Positions 21,999-31,800 of a stretch of DNA of 64,000 bases are shown here, piece after piece. The translations under genes and the position numbers were made by a program. How positions within the stretch are numbered: the stretch's first letter is position 1; each line of letters starts with the position of its first letter. The DNA comes from Doryteuthis pealeii (lineage: Eukaryota > Mollusca > Cephalopoda > Myopsida > Loliginidae). The notes under the pieces are model-generated. The model made no database searches. It was given only the letters and a program-made list of their open reading frames with translations, and had not been told where the DNA came from. The DNA is taken from contig CM042148.1 of the NCBI GenBank assembly GCA_023376005.1, positions 74,246,894 through 74,310,893 on the forward strand, read 5' to 3'.

Positions 21999-22607
21999 GT
22001 GGAGAGATTCCACCGATCTCTCAAAACATCCCTGGCCACGAAAACCGACTCAACCAACTGGGTTGACAACCTTCCTCTGACCCTCCTCGCCTGGAGAAAT
22101 ACCGTTAAGGACGACCTGGGTTGCTCACCCGCCGAACTCGTGTTTGGCACGCCTCTTTCGCTACCCGGAGAGTATTTCAACGACTCTCTTACGAGCACGA
22201 AAGCAACGACACCATTCGTCGAGGAACTTCGCCACAAGATGGCACGACTAAGATACACTCCTCCACGACAACAATCGACTTCGACATACGTCCCTAAACG
22301 ACTGCAAGACTGTGATTTCGTTTTCATCAGAAACGACACGGTGAAGAAACCACTCACATCTGCTTACCAGGGACCTTTCAAAGTTATTCGCCGTTCCGAC
22401 AAGCACCTTACGATCAAGCGTGGTAACACGACTGATACCATCGCACTTGATCGAACTAAACCTGCTTTTCTGGAGCGACTCGGAGCAAACGACGAAGAAC
22501 CCGCACCGCCGACGATCGAAGACACCCCAGCGCCTCCTGTACAGCGAACCAAATCAGGCCGCAGAGTCACCTTTCCAAAAAAACTCTGCGTCTATCGATT
22601 CTTTTAA
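21999..22607 (+). pseudogene. Gypsy integrase C-terminal part
   Basis: A 202-codon open stretch that contains the catalytic glutamate in VERFHRSLKT (about 21999-22020), then WVDNLPLTLLAWRN, SPAELVFGTPL and a GPF.V..R type (GPY/F-like) module near 22366-22410, and ends with a basic RTKSGRRVTFP tail. No chromodomain is visible. The stop is just upstream of the polypurine tract. Confidence 0.88.
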
Positions 22608-22626
22608 TTGATACGATCAATTTTCT

Positions 22627-22639
22627 AGGAGGGGGGCCT
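22627..22639 (+). promoter_or_regulatory. Gypsy polypurine tract
   Basis: 'aggaggggggcct' directly before the TGT start of the 3' LTR, the expected plus-strand priming site. Confidence 0.8.
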
Positions 22640-23787
22640 TGTCGGGGCCAAAACAGCCTTGACCCCTTTCTCTGAACGAACGCACGTAATCAGAGCACGC
22701 GTGTGCATTTTCGCACGTAAGCAAACCCCTTTCCATTTCTGACCAGATATATCCAGTTTTTGCCCAGCTTTAACCCTTTAAGTATATCGCGTGTATTGGG
22801 TCACGTAGCCAAAACTATGTCATCATCATTTCTAACGAACTTTTCCCTGACGTCATTCGATATTTCCGGCAAATTTTGGGTATTTAAGAAAGTCGTTTGC
22901 GATGACGAGGACAGTTCCAGCCAGCCACCGACAGTTAACGATCCTGATTCCTATTCTGAACAAATGGCCTTTCCTGATTCCTGACCGCCCTGCCTCTCTA
23001 CGCTGCTGGAACGACCTGCCTTTCTTTGACGCTAAACGACGCTGTGATGACACCAATATTTCCAGTCCAGCAATATCAGCCTTTTTCAAGGCTAAACAAA
23101 CCCAGCTCTTTTCAGAGCTAACCAGTCGGCCCTTTTCACCTCAGTCTTTCCTTAACCACGAATGCGATCCTAGGGCGAAATCCCTAGAAGATATGGATCT
23201 TACGACCAGATAGGCGTCCCTCGCCGACAGTACGCTAGGTCCTAGCTTGGTAGATCCGACTCGATCTTCCGCCGAGCAAACACCTAGCTACTCGAGGCAT
23301 TTGCGCACACGTACCAGCCTGGTCTGAATCCCGCATAACCGCGGCCAATCAGACCCAGGCAACGCACGTGCTAAGCGAACGGTCCGTCGCTGTTACGTTT
23401 CACGCTCGTACCCGAACAGTCCTCGACGGGACTACGACCGGGGCTCGCAGCCGATACAACCGCAAGCCGAGACCGTTACCGACCGACCACGACGTCAACC
23501 GAAACCCGTAGACGCACTGTATCCCGATTCCGGATTCCAGCTGTCTATCCGACGACGGACGACCTATCCACCCAGATTAACGAGAGACTGACCGAACGTT
23601 GAGCGACCAACCTCGAACGACGAAAACTCTCAACTTGCCGATTTACCTTTGTCAATTCTCGTGAATAAATTGACCACCTGGTTACTTCCTGCCATCTAAA
23701 TCCTCTGCCTTTGTCTCTTTCATTGCCTCCAGTCGTTTCACTTATTCAAAAGTCTGTGGGGTCGACATCCTTATCGGCCCCGCAACA
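22640..23787 (+). repeat. Gypsy 3' LTR
   Basis: 1148 bp, begins 'tgtcggggcc', ends 'ccccgcaaca', and is followed by the CACA target duplication (23788-23791) and the rest of a (CA)n run. TATTTAAG near 22880 is a TATA-like core promoter, and AATAAA is at 23664-23669. It differs from the 5' LTR mostly by small indels. Confidence 0.92.
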
Positions 23788-23808
23788 CACACACACACAC
23801 ACACACAC

Positions 23809-24349
23809 AAAATCTTAAAGAAAACTTGGTATCAATTTCTATTGTTGTGAATATAAAGCCTATTTAGTGACATATCAACCTCCACGAGTTATTTAATGCC
23901 AAAATCATCTTTTAAGAAAAGTAGTGGTACTATTTAACCCATAGCTGGTGGGGGATGAGAACAAGACTGTTAAAATTGGCTGGCATACTTAGAAGTGTCC
24001 TGGAAACCTGAGGAGACTTGCTGTCACTTAGACCCCGGTAAAAATCCACCAGTTACTAATGGTATGAAACACTCACAATAATAATTATTATAATAATGAC
24101 ATTCAGTAGGATTTTGAAAAAAAGTAAATAAAAATAAACAGAGCACCCAATTGCGACTGGAAGACAAGACCCAGTTGTAGTCAACAAGAAGAAATGAAAG
24201 TATTAACAAGAAATGAAAGATTAACTAGGAGATTTTGTCATTCCAGAGTCTCTCATAATATCAAATAAAAGGTTTTGAAAATGTGATTACTTTTTTGGTT
24301 GTAATAGTTAAATTGAGTTCAAAGTGAACTTATTTTAGTTTTAAAGAAA
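23809..24349. other. Intron spacer, no gene seen
   Basis: A family C-like head fragment at about 23865-23945 ('gtgacatatcaacctccacg', 'ctatttaacccatagctg'). The rest is AT-rich and unassigned. Confidence 0.5.
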
Positions 24350-24616
24350 AAAAAGAGATAGAGATAGATAGAGAGATAGAGAGATAGAGATAGATAGAGA
24401 GATAGAGATAGATAGAGAGATAGAGAGATAGAGAGATAGAGAGATAGATAGAGAGAGAGATAGAGAGATAGAGAGATAGAGAGAGAGAGAGATAGAGAGA
24501 GAGAGAGATAGAGAGAGAGAGAGATAGAGAGATAGAGATAGAGATAGAGATAGAGATAGAGATAGAGATAGAGATAGAGAGATAGAGATAGAGATAGAGA
24601 TAGAGATAGAGATAGA
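24350..24616 (+). repeat. GATA/GA microsatellite
   Basis: About 265 bp of mixed (GATA)/(GAGATA) units, ending 25 bp from the OXCT1 exon at 24642-24763, on its donor side. Confidence 0.95.
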
Positions 24617-24641
24617 CTGACTATCTAGAAAACATTCTCAC

Positions 24642-24763
24642 CCTCTGATCATGGCGAAAGAGTCATCACTTGAAAAGAAAGAACTTCCAGGAATGTTGGT
24701 GACGGTTTCTTTGCCTGCATTAATGAGATCAGCATCTTCTTCACCAGGAAGAGGAAAAGGTCC
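24642..24763 (-). CDS. OXCT1: OXCT1 exon (40 codons plus two bases)
   Basis: 122-bp exon, acceptor 'ttttcag', donor 'gtgaga'. It encodes [25 protein letters not shown] and [15 protein letters not shown]. It follows the SENG motif of the previous exon (GILGL|GPFP) and matches the [33 protein letters not shown] region. The exon ends in a split glycine codon. The frame is intact. Confidence 0.97.
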
Positions 24764-24819
24764 CTGAAAAGAGATAGAATTCATGTAAACATTCATTTTT
24801 ATATAAAAAAAAAAAAAAG

Positions 24820-25068
24820 TAAAGTCGTCGGGGCAGCCTAAAGTCAGTATCAGCCAGTCAGCGAGGGAGTCTATCCCCTTTTCAATAACGCTAGACCAAG
24901 GAGATTGTTTTAGCATCTGAGGTGGAGCGCCACACCTACCATTAGCTCCTTCCTTTACAGTACAGATCTCTGTGTTAGTCATACACTGAGTTGGCGAGGA
25001 CCTGTATCGAACTAGGAACCTTGTGGTTTCTAGCCGAACGCTCTACTAACTGAGCTAACCCGGCCCAT
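24820..25068 (-). repeat. SINE-A with tRNA-like head
   Basis: Head at the high-coordinate end ('gggttagctcagttagtaga'), B-box-like 'agttcgatacagg', then the full SINE-A body ending in 'gactttactt'. A poly-A/(GAAA) run flanks it (25077-25117). Minus orientation, the same as OXCT1. Confidence 0.8.
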
Positions 25069-25072
25069 AATT

Positions 25073-25109
<37 letters not shown>

Positions 25110-25163
25110 AAGAAAGAATGTAGTGTATTTACCATGTATTCCATGTTGTACAGATCAGGCCTA

Positions 25164-25406
25164 TTAACTCTTAACATCCTATACCACCTCATTCCACCCG
25201 GCCAGAAGTCACATTCATTTTCCTAATCCATCCCAAACGATAACCTTTGTTTAAATCTAATAGTAAACATATTTAGATCTCTTTAATTTAAGGGAATTAA
25301 CAGGTAACTTTAAATGAAAAGGAAATTTTAAGCCATTTTTTGTTAAATCCTTAGGAGGAATGGAGCTCTGGACTTAGAAAATACTTAACAGGATGTTAAG
25401 AGTTAA
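25164..25406. mobile_element. TTAA-flanked MITE (piggyBac-like), 243 bp with TTAA
   Basis: TTAA, then CTCTTAACATCCT at the left, and its complement AGGATGTTAAGAG then TTAA at the right. Terminal inverted repeats plus a TTAA target duplication are the signature of piggyBac-type elements (established). It is inserted into a LINE-tail repeat. The uninterrupted form 'cagatcaggcctattaatg' (one TTAA) is visible on the minus strand at 32930-32955. Related copies are at 37839-38079 and 43126-43906. No transposase. Confidence 0.85.
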
Positions 25407-25800
25407 TGTGGGACCACCCGCGACCTGAAGCTCATGGGAGGTGGGTGCAAAAAATGCATTGATCCCATCAGCATCCCCCTTCAAGGGGGGCACCTCGGGC
25501 ACCGGGCAATAAACCCAGCCAATCGAGGGGGCAGGTGTTGCCTGGGGGGATGGCCCCCTGGGATCAACGCTGTTAACTTTTGCAGTCCAGAGAATATAGT
25601 GTAAGGGTGATATTTTCTTGATCTTGTAAGCAGGCTGGATTATCAAAAGATCTTTTCAATGTGGGAAGCCAGAGCAAAAAAATACATGGTCCTATCAATA
25701 TCACACCTTTTGGAGTACCTCAGGCACTGGGCAATAAACCTGGCCCTGCCACTTTTAAGAAATGAGACAGGTGCTGTATGGAGGCATGCTCCCCACCCCA
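25407..25800 (+). repeat. LINE-tail fragments
   Basis: 25407-25590 matches 13970-14160 ('gtgggaccaccc', 'gcaccgggcaataaacccag', 'ctgggatcaacg'). 25690-25800 is a second, more diverged copy of the same block ('caggcactgggcaataaacc'). No coding part of the LINE is included. Confidence 0.65.
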
Positions 25801-25923
25801 AGACCATGTGATTCATTTCACCTCACAAACTCAAAAGCTTCTACACATTCTAAACATATGGACTATGAACACATTTTATAAACATGCAGGTAATATTTTG
25901 TAAGTGTAAGTAAAAATCGGTTA

Positions 25924-26300
25924 TCTGAACATTAGCTACATAAATGAGAGTAACCTGCCCTTGTTTATTTCCCTTTGAGGAAGCCATATGTTTTTGTCTG
26001 CCATTTTCATTTCACCGTAAATCTACACTGAAAATATGAATTTGTTTGAATCAATACAACTGCATGTTTTAACACGAAAATATCATAAAATGTGTTCTTA
26101 ATTGTGCTTGCGCATTATTTGAAATGAACTTAATTGTTATTAAGAACACATTTTATATTTTTGTGTTAAAACATGCAGTTGTGTTGGTTCAAACAAATTT
26201 GTATTTTCAGTGAAATGAAAATGGCCAACCAAAACATATGGCTTCCTCAAAGTGAAATAAACAAGGGGAGGTTACTCATTTATGTAGCTAATATTTAGAT
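25924..26300. mobile_element. Palindromic MITE, family F
   Basis: About 377 bp with very long inverted arms: 'ctgaacattagctacataaa' at the left and its complement at the right, meeting near 26110 around 'gcattatttgaaatgaac'. A second copy is at 50222-50618, exactly at the centre of the large foldback. No coding capacity. Confidence 0.8.
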
Positions 26301-26449
26301 TACCTAAAAATCTAGCTTTTGATCAGCATTTAGTAAACAATGGACAAAGAGACATTATAGCCTGCATCAACATTGCATATCAGTTTAATATAGTTGACCC
26401 CACACATATTTTAGGGTTGGGAAGGGGCATGACTTTCACAAAAGTGGCA
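26301..26449. other. Unassigned
   Basis: No gene or element recognised. Confidence 0.4.
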
Positions 26450-26625
26450 AAACCACAAATATCTCTACTCTTCTTCTAACCTGAAGAAGGTCTTCAGTAT
26501 GACACTAAACATTATCCAGTGTTGAGGCTCCACTTATGGAGCTCTGGAGAGTATGGAGTACACCTCCATTACCATTATTCCCAGGTCCACTTACCCAGAG
26601 TGGAAGTGCATGTTAAGGTCAAATA
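26450..26625 (-). repeat. Family C repeat, partial
   Basis: Minus-strand middle part: 'cattaccattattcccaggt', 'gtggtagt'-like end lost. Matches the block around 11690-11760 in reverse. Confidence 0.5.
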
Positions 26626-27134
26626 GCTCTATTCAAAAAATTATTTGTATTGAAGAGGAATATTTGAAATCATATAACTTAGTGCAAATAAATTATAAAA
26701 TTGGAAGAATTACTTGAAATTGTGTATAAATTATTAGTATTAGAATTAGACAGAAATACTTATCACCATATAACTGCATGAAAATAAATGATTCTTATAG
26801 ATAAATAAAAAATAGGATTAAAAATTTTTTTTTAAATTATTGCAATGGAACATTGAAAAATAGTTATCGTTATAATCAAAAATTTACAAATGAATCAAGT
26901 TTTGGAATGAAATAACCCATAAGAGGTTGATATGCCATTAAATAAAACAAACCTAAATTATCCGTATTAGATAGGAAATGGTAATATAGGAATACTTACA
27001 AGAATTAAACTAAGTGTGAATGCAATAAAAATAAATTTATTAGTTACTTGAAACTTTGAGTAACGGCAATGAAGATGTAATCCATATTCTCTTGTGATCC
27101 AGAACTGCAGCATTACACCAGTTACAGTTAAATG
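26626..27134. other. AT-rich spacer, no gene seen
   Basis: A minus-strand family C head end appears near 26905-26945 ('aaccc ataagaggttgatatg'). Otherwise unassigned. Confidence 0.5.
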
Positions 27135-27570
27135 ATTGATTAATTAATTTTAATAGTATGTCAATCCGTCCAGGGTTATTTTATGCCAAGAAGTTAGAGA
27201 ATCGCATTCTTTGTACATTCATATATTTTGTGTAGTTGTCAAAAGTTTTGTGCACAGTCCTATTTGATAGAAATAATTTACAAACACATCTATTTGATCC
27301 ATATAGACACTAAAAAGTACTACCAATCTAGTTAGAGTGGGTCTGGGAGTAATAGCAATGAAGAAGTTCTCCACACTTTAGACCTCACTATCAGATACAG
27401 TTTAGAGTCATAATCAAGACTGACCTTTTACATACCCCTCGGCATATTCTCAGCTCCACTGACAGGGATTGATCAGTTTAGTGTCATACACTAGGCAACC
27501 CTTTGGGTGGAGTCTTCCCACCCTCTGCAGTGGATGCAGTCACAGTGTATTCCAAGTCTAGTCGACAGGT
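27135..27570 (+). repeat. Family C repeat, internally deleted
   Basis: Head ('atagtatgtcaatccgtcca'), middle and tail ('cagtggatgcagtcacagtg', 'gtcgacagg') are present but shorter than in the 9735 copy. Confidence 0.6.
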
Positions 27571-27574
27571 TGAG

Positions 27575-27680
27575 GGTATCTGGGGGGGGGGGGGCTCATG
27601 GGCTGAGGGTATCTGGGGGGGGGGCGCCTCATGGGCTGAGGGTATCTGGGGGGGGGGCGCCGCCTCATGGGCTGAGGGTA
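27575..27680 (+). repeat. G-rich tandem repeat
   Basis: Three to four units of about 33-36 bp, 'gggctgagggtatct' plus 9-13 G residues plus 'gcctcat'. The plus strand could form G-quadruplexes. The glycine-rich plus-strand open frames here are by-products of the repeat. Confidence 0.85.
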
Positions 27681-27689
27681 CAAAAAATT

Positions 27690-28110
27690 AAATGGCCTTG
27701 TGGGGATTATCTTCCCTTTGCCAGGAAGAGTTATCTTCCCGTGGTGTTGCCGTTTGTTTCCACTAGGGGACCTCTGGTATTTAAGCACCTGGTTTAAACT
27801 TCTCTTTTAGCCCAATCTCTGGAACGAGCACATGGGTTAGCCTACTGTCAACCCCTTTCTCGGGGGGTTTCGGCCCTCCCCCACTCCTAGTAAGTGATTT
27901 CTATGTACGGACGCTCCAGTCCTTTTATGTATGTATGTTTATGTACACTATCCTATTCTATCTTCTATTGTTTATGTATCTTGTTTATTCATGAGCTGTA
28001 TTATATAAAATGTTTTGTCTCTCAACCTTGTCGTAGTTGTATGTTCAATATCAACCTTGAACCTTACAGCCTAAACAAATTGGGCAATAGTGAGTGAAAT
28101 AAAAGCAAAC
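27690..28110 (+). repeat. Possible LTR-like sequence
   Basis: Contains 'gttatcttcccgtgg' and a TATA-like 'ggtatttaagcacctgg', which resemble the minus strand of 35821-36303 ('gttatcttcccttg', 'tatttaagcagg'). A T-rich, CT-rich stretch follows. Ends not defined. Confidence 0.3.
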
Positions 28111-28136
28111 AAAGAAAATAAAGGGTGAATACTTAC

Positions 28137-28231
28137 CAAACCCAAAATTCCATTTTCACTTTGCATATGAACCGTCAATCCTGGTTTGATGAAGTTACTT
28201 GCTAACATCGGCATTCCAATACCCAAGTTGA
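28137..28231 (-). CDS. OXCT1: OXCT1 exon with the catalytic glutamate (31 codons plus two bases)
   Basis: 95-bp exon, acceptor 'ctgttcag', donor 'gtaagt'. It encodes [17 protein letters not shown] and [16 protein letters not shown] holds the glutamate that forms the covalent CoA thioester in class I CoA-transferases (PROSITE COA_TRANSF_2 type motif), so the active site is retained. It is joined to the previous exon by a split valine codon (MY-V-NLGIG). The frame is intact. Confidence 0.97.
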
Positions 28232-28343
28232 CTGAACAGAAAAATTAAGGAACACAAACTTGTCATATATTTACCCAACCCCTTCCATACAAGGGATTAG
28301 CTACTATTCAGCAGTTTTACTGCAAGAATTTGTTGAAATTTTT

Positions 28344-28344
28344 C

Positions 28345-28390
<46 letters not shown>
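28344..28390. repeat. (TA)n microsatellite
   Basis: Perfect TA repeat next to SINE-B. Confidence 0.95.
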
Positions 28391-28394
<4 letters not shown>

Positions 28395-28399
28395 AACCC

Positions 28400-28680
28400 C
28401 TCTGCATGAGCAGGATGTGACACAAGGTCAATTTCTTAAGTGGAGTTCAACAGGTTTGAATTCAGAGTTTTCCTTCTCCTAGACCGGTTGCCTAACCAAG
28501 GTTAAAGAGCTCAGTCTGCCCTACTATTTACCCATAGCTGGAAGGAGAGTAGGATTCACACCTTTCCTAAGGGTATTAGCGCTAAGTGAAATGCAATTAG
28601 CACGTCCCGGATTTGAACTAGGGGCAACGAGTCCATTTCCCATGACTTTAACCATTACACCACGCACTTCTGGTATATAA
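28400..28680 (-). repeat. SINE-B with tRNA-like head
   Basis: On the minus strand: 'gcgtggtgtaatggttaaag' (A-box-like), 'tagttcaaatccggga' (B-box-like), then the body 'ggtgtgaatcctactctcc', ending near 'taccaaccc' and (TA)n. Further copies are at 47915-48190 and, in the foldback arm, 52745-53035. Confidence 0.75.
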
Positions 28681-29136
28681 GGTGTGTGCTAGACGCCCAC
28701 TCTTATTTAAAGACTGGGCAATAGTCATGTGACCATATTCTAGTCCAATCACTGGCAGTGCTCTGCTGCTGATATTGTTACTTATACTGGCTGTTCTGGT
28801 CATACCTACACATATTGCTTCGAGCCTTCGTGGACGCCGGAACATAGGATTATATCACTGGACCTTTTGACACTATGTAGGATTACATAACCCAGGACAT
28901 TCACTTATCAAAGGATAAAAAAATTATCAAAGGATAAAAAAATAGCTCAGGACTTACTTACTTTAAGTCCTTTTTAACTGGCCAAGTATGGCGGTCAGAA
29001 ACTTAACAGTTTTATCTTTCTCTCACAGGACACAGTGTTTCGCTCTCTCACACTTTTTAGATATTCTTTCTTTTATCATTTGAAACATTCAACAAAAGGT
29101 CTCTCACAATATATATATATATATATATGAGTTAAA
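28681..29136. other. Unassigned intron sequence
   Basis: No gene. A (TA)n run lies at 29109-29127, directly before the inverted repeat. Confidence 0.45.
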
Positions 29137-29271
29137 CCTAATGAGTCAGATATACCTACTAACAGTTTTGCTTAGTGGCTCATCAGGGCAAAAATCTGAA
29201 AAAGTCAGATCTTTGCCCTGATGAGCTACTAAGCAAAACTGTTAGTAGGTATATCTGACTCATTTGGTTTA
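29137..29271. repeat. Near-perfect inverted repeat with 65-bp arms
   Basis: The left arm begins 'aacctaatgagtcagatata'. The right arm is its complement and ends 'tctgactcatttggtt'. Only a few bases separate the arms (around 29202-29205), so it can form a long hairpin. Flanked by (TA)n on the left. Likely a foldback MITE or a head-to-head insertion of a Penelope-like repeat end. Confidence 0.8.
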
Positions 29272-30034
29272 ACTTTATTATTTGCTCTACTTAGGTATTG
29301 AGCACTCTTTACTTTTTAGCTTTACATAATCCTGGCGGTTTTTATATATATTTTTCATATATATATATAATTTTTTTTCTTTTGGCCAAGTATTATAGTA
29401 TTAACTGATTATTTTTCGGTTGGTACAACTATCTTGGTCTTTTCTTTTTTTCATTTTTTTTCCCCAGGTGAAGTTTGGTAGTATATTTTTACAATCAAAC
29501 TATTTGCTGGGTTTTTTCTTACTGCAAGGGTTTACCAACAAGTTTGATATATATATATATATATATATATCATGGTAACTTATTTGCTTTATTCTTCAAG
29601 TTATAACAAAAGCAAACTAGCATTCAAAATAGAGGCCATTGTGTGTCACTATCTGAAGCCGCCTTTCTTCCCGTTCTTTGATCCAATGCCAATACCAGTT
29701 ATTGTCCTTCAAGGCAAAGAACTCCTTCACTGAGGTTTCCACTTCCTCAGTGCACAAAGTGAGGCATAGATTGGAACAAGTAATAATCAGAGGTCTGGAC
29801 TATATTCTGTGTGTTGCATCAGTTTGGATTCTTAGTTCCTGGAGTTTGTTCCAGTAAAATGTATGGAAATATTGCACAATTTTTGAATCTTTGGATCCCT
29901 TCAAAAAATTCCAGTTACTTAAAATTTACTAAAAGTTGGCTGAGCAAATTCTTAAAAGTGCATCCTACTCAGATAATTGCATCCCTCCACTTTTTTTTAA
30001 TTACTACTCTCCTTTAAGGAGAGAAAAAGGATAC
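29272..30034. other. Unassigned intron sequence
   Basis: Contains (TA)n at about 29549-29570. No gene recognised. The 68-codon plus-strand frame at 29811-30017 has no family resemblance I can name. Confidence 0.45.
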
Positions 30035-30149
30035 CATACATGTCATTTTTGAATTCCACTGCCACTCGTCGAATAATCCGTTCTCGAAGCTTAGCACTAG
30101 CACTTAAGGGTTTGGCCTCTGTTTCTTCCGTTTTTCGCAATCGAAGCCG
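30035..30149 (-). CDS. OXCT1: OXCT1 exon, inter-domain linker (38 codons plus one base)
   Basis: 115-bp exon, acceptor 'tttacag', donor 'gtatcc'. It encodes RLRLRKTEETEAKPLSAS followed by KLRERIIRRVAVEFKNDMY. The first part is the hydrophilic linker joining the two CoA-transferase domains of SCOT. The second starts the C-terminal domain (family pattern RERII.RAA.EF.DGMY). The frame is intact. Confidence 0.95.
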
Positions 30150-30471
30150 CTGTAAAGAAAAAAAAAAAATCATGATTAGCTAAGAATGGACGTAAACACA
30201 GAAAAAGAAAAAAAATTAATAAGGTTCAGTCTCAATATTTTTTTTATCATTACCTCAGTCAATATTTACCAAATTTTCTTGGTATTTTTTAATCTTTATG
30301 ATGGGATATTTCAAAGTTCACTATCTATTCACCTCAGAATTCAAATAAAGTTCTATCATTATTGTAATCTGAATCCTGCTCAATTATAATGAACTAACCA
30401 TCGGTTTTTGTACTTTGCTTGGCTGTGATGGTGTTACATATTAATTGGATCCCTATTACTTTTTAAGGTAG

Positions 30472-30961
30472 TATAGAAATCCTTATGGCGATCAGTACAG
30501 CTGATGGCCTTGAGAGTGAGTGACAATGCTTGACCTCACTCTCACCTTGCTTTCTGGGGATAGAATCGTGAGAACGGAACCCCGATAGAAAGCCCTTTCA
30601 GGTTAAGCAACTCAGAGTTGCAGTGACAATTAGAGTTAGTCAGTTGCAGAGTTAGAAGCTAGCAAGATGTGACTCTCCGCGCGCATTTGTCTGGTCTTGG
30701 GGTTCCAGAATAAACTAACATCCAAAGTAAATCGAAGTCTTGTTGTTATTACTAAAAGCTAACAATGACACAAGGCTTCTGATAAGAAATGGTCCCCAGC
30801 AGAACCAGACACGGAATCCCCAGATAAGAAAGACCAGACGAGACCATTAGAAGATAGAAGACAGAAGACTAGACGATCAGAAGACGGCCGGAAGAATAGA
30901 AGACCAGAGTAAGACGTAACAAATATATCTATATGGTACCGTGACGAACGGCTACGTTACA
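30472..30961 (+). repeat. Solo LTR candidate
   Basis: 490 bp from 'tatagaaatc' to 'cgttaca'. It is the reverse-complement counterpart of 4733-5209. It carries 'gaataaac' as a poly-A signal candidate, and near its end 'ggtaccgtgacgaacgg'. It sits 323 bp from the OXCT1 exon at 30035-30149, antisense to the gene. No clear target duplication. Confidence 0.55.
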
Positions 30962-31327
30962 ATGGGTGAGCAGCTGTGAGTGGGTTAAAGTATGCAAAGA
31001 GTTAACTTAGAGTCCACAACACCATTGAGGACTATTTTGTGTTTTACTCAGTATGTTTTTTACTGCTAGTTTAAACTCATATCGTTGAATAGAGCACATT
31101 GAAATATTTCTTTTGCACATGAAAATATATTTTTCTTTCCCCACCTGGTCAAAATTTATGGAAAGAAATGAAGAAAAGAACCAAGATGAAGATTGTGTTT
31201 TGGAAATGAAAGACAAGAAATGTTTTAAGAAATATACAGTTGTGGAAAAAACATTTCTCGGATCCGTGGTGAGTTTGTGAAATAAGATAAACCTAGAAGC
31301 CTCACCCTACAAGCCAAATTTCGTCAT
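30962..31327. other. Unassigned intron sequence
   Basis: No gene or element recognised. Confidence 0.4.
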
Positions 31328-31800
31328 GAACAGTTTGGTCGGATTTTAGGGCATGTCAACCCTGGATGGGTTATTTCATGCCAAAGGCATTTTGTTTTAT
31401 TCATTTTTGATGGGTATTCAACATTCATTTCAAACTCAATTTTTTTTTAATATTCAATTTTTTTAAAAACATTTAAAATTAATTCTTTCTATTTAACCTA
31501 TAGATGGTACCCTAACAGGTACTACCACACTGGATCAGATTGAACCTGGGAGTAATGGTGATGAAGGGGTACTCCACATTCCCCTGAGCTCCAGAACTGG
31601 AACTTCACCAGCAGTTAGATTTTTAACGTTAACCCAGGACACTATGTCCCTCAGCCACTGCCTTCTAGCACATGATAAAAAGGGTTGGGGATTACTGTAA
31701 GGGCAATAGAATAGGGACTATCATATAGGTACTAGGACTTGATGTGACCAGCTGATTGATTGGAGGTGGCCTCTCCAACCACTAGTCTAGCCTAAATAGT
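31328..31800 (+). repeat. Family C repeat
   Basis: Head 'cggattttagggcatgtcaa' to 'ttgattggaggtggcctctc', then stops after 'tagcctaaatag'. The final 3' tail is missing. Confidence 0.65.

Larger units (their letters stand above)
19187..22606 (+). pseudogene. Gypsy gag-pol remnant, multiply frameshifted
   Basis: A candidate start at 19187 gives only a short Gag-like helix region (around KQMREIKLSLEQTREK in a neighbouring frame). The capsid and zinc-knuckle portions are not visible. Protease follows with the DTGA active-site motif (about 19590-19605). Reverse transcriptase has the YIDD catalytic motif near 20498-20510, then RNase H with TDHK, then integrase. Reading moves between frames at several points, and the region about 19650-20000 is too decayed to follow. 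The single-base nature of many breaks could partly reflect sequencing errors. Not functional as it stands. Confidence 0.85.
17864..23787 (+). mobile_element. Gypsy-type LTR retrotransposon, nearly complete, 5.9 kb
   Basis: Two direct LTRs (17864-19005 and 22640-23787) with TGT...ACA ends flank a 3.6-kb interior with protease, reverse transcriptase, RNase H and integrase, in the Ty3/Gypsy order (integrase last). A polypurine tract precedes the 3' LTR. The 4-bp CACA is duplicated on both sides, and the element landed in a (CA)n microsatellite. It lies in an OXCT1 intron in the opposite orientation to the gene. GC content is clearly higher than in the flanks. The LTRs are nearly the same, differing mostly by 1-2-base indels, so insertion is recent and/or the sequence is error-prone. 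Gag is almost absent, and the pol frame is broken several times. Confidence 0.93.

Noticed and set aside
27503..27797. Glycine-rich protein
   Set aside because: Comes from the G-run tandem repeat. Open in several frames for the same reason.
29206..29271. Hammerhead ribozyme in the hairpin arm
   Set aside because: CTGATGAG is present, but the expected stem II does not pair and the GAAA block reads CAAAA.
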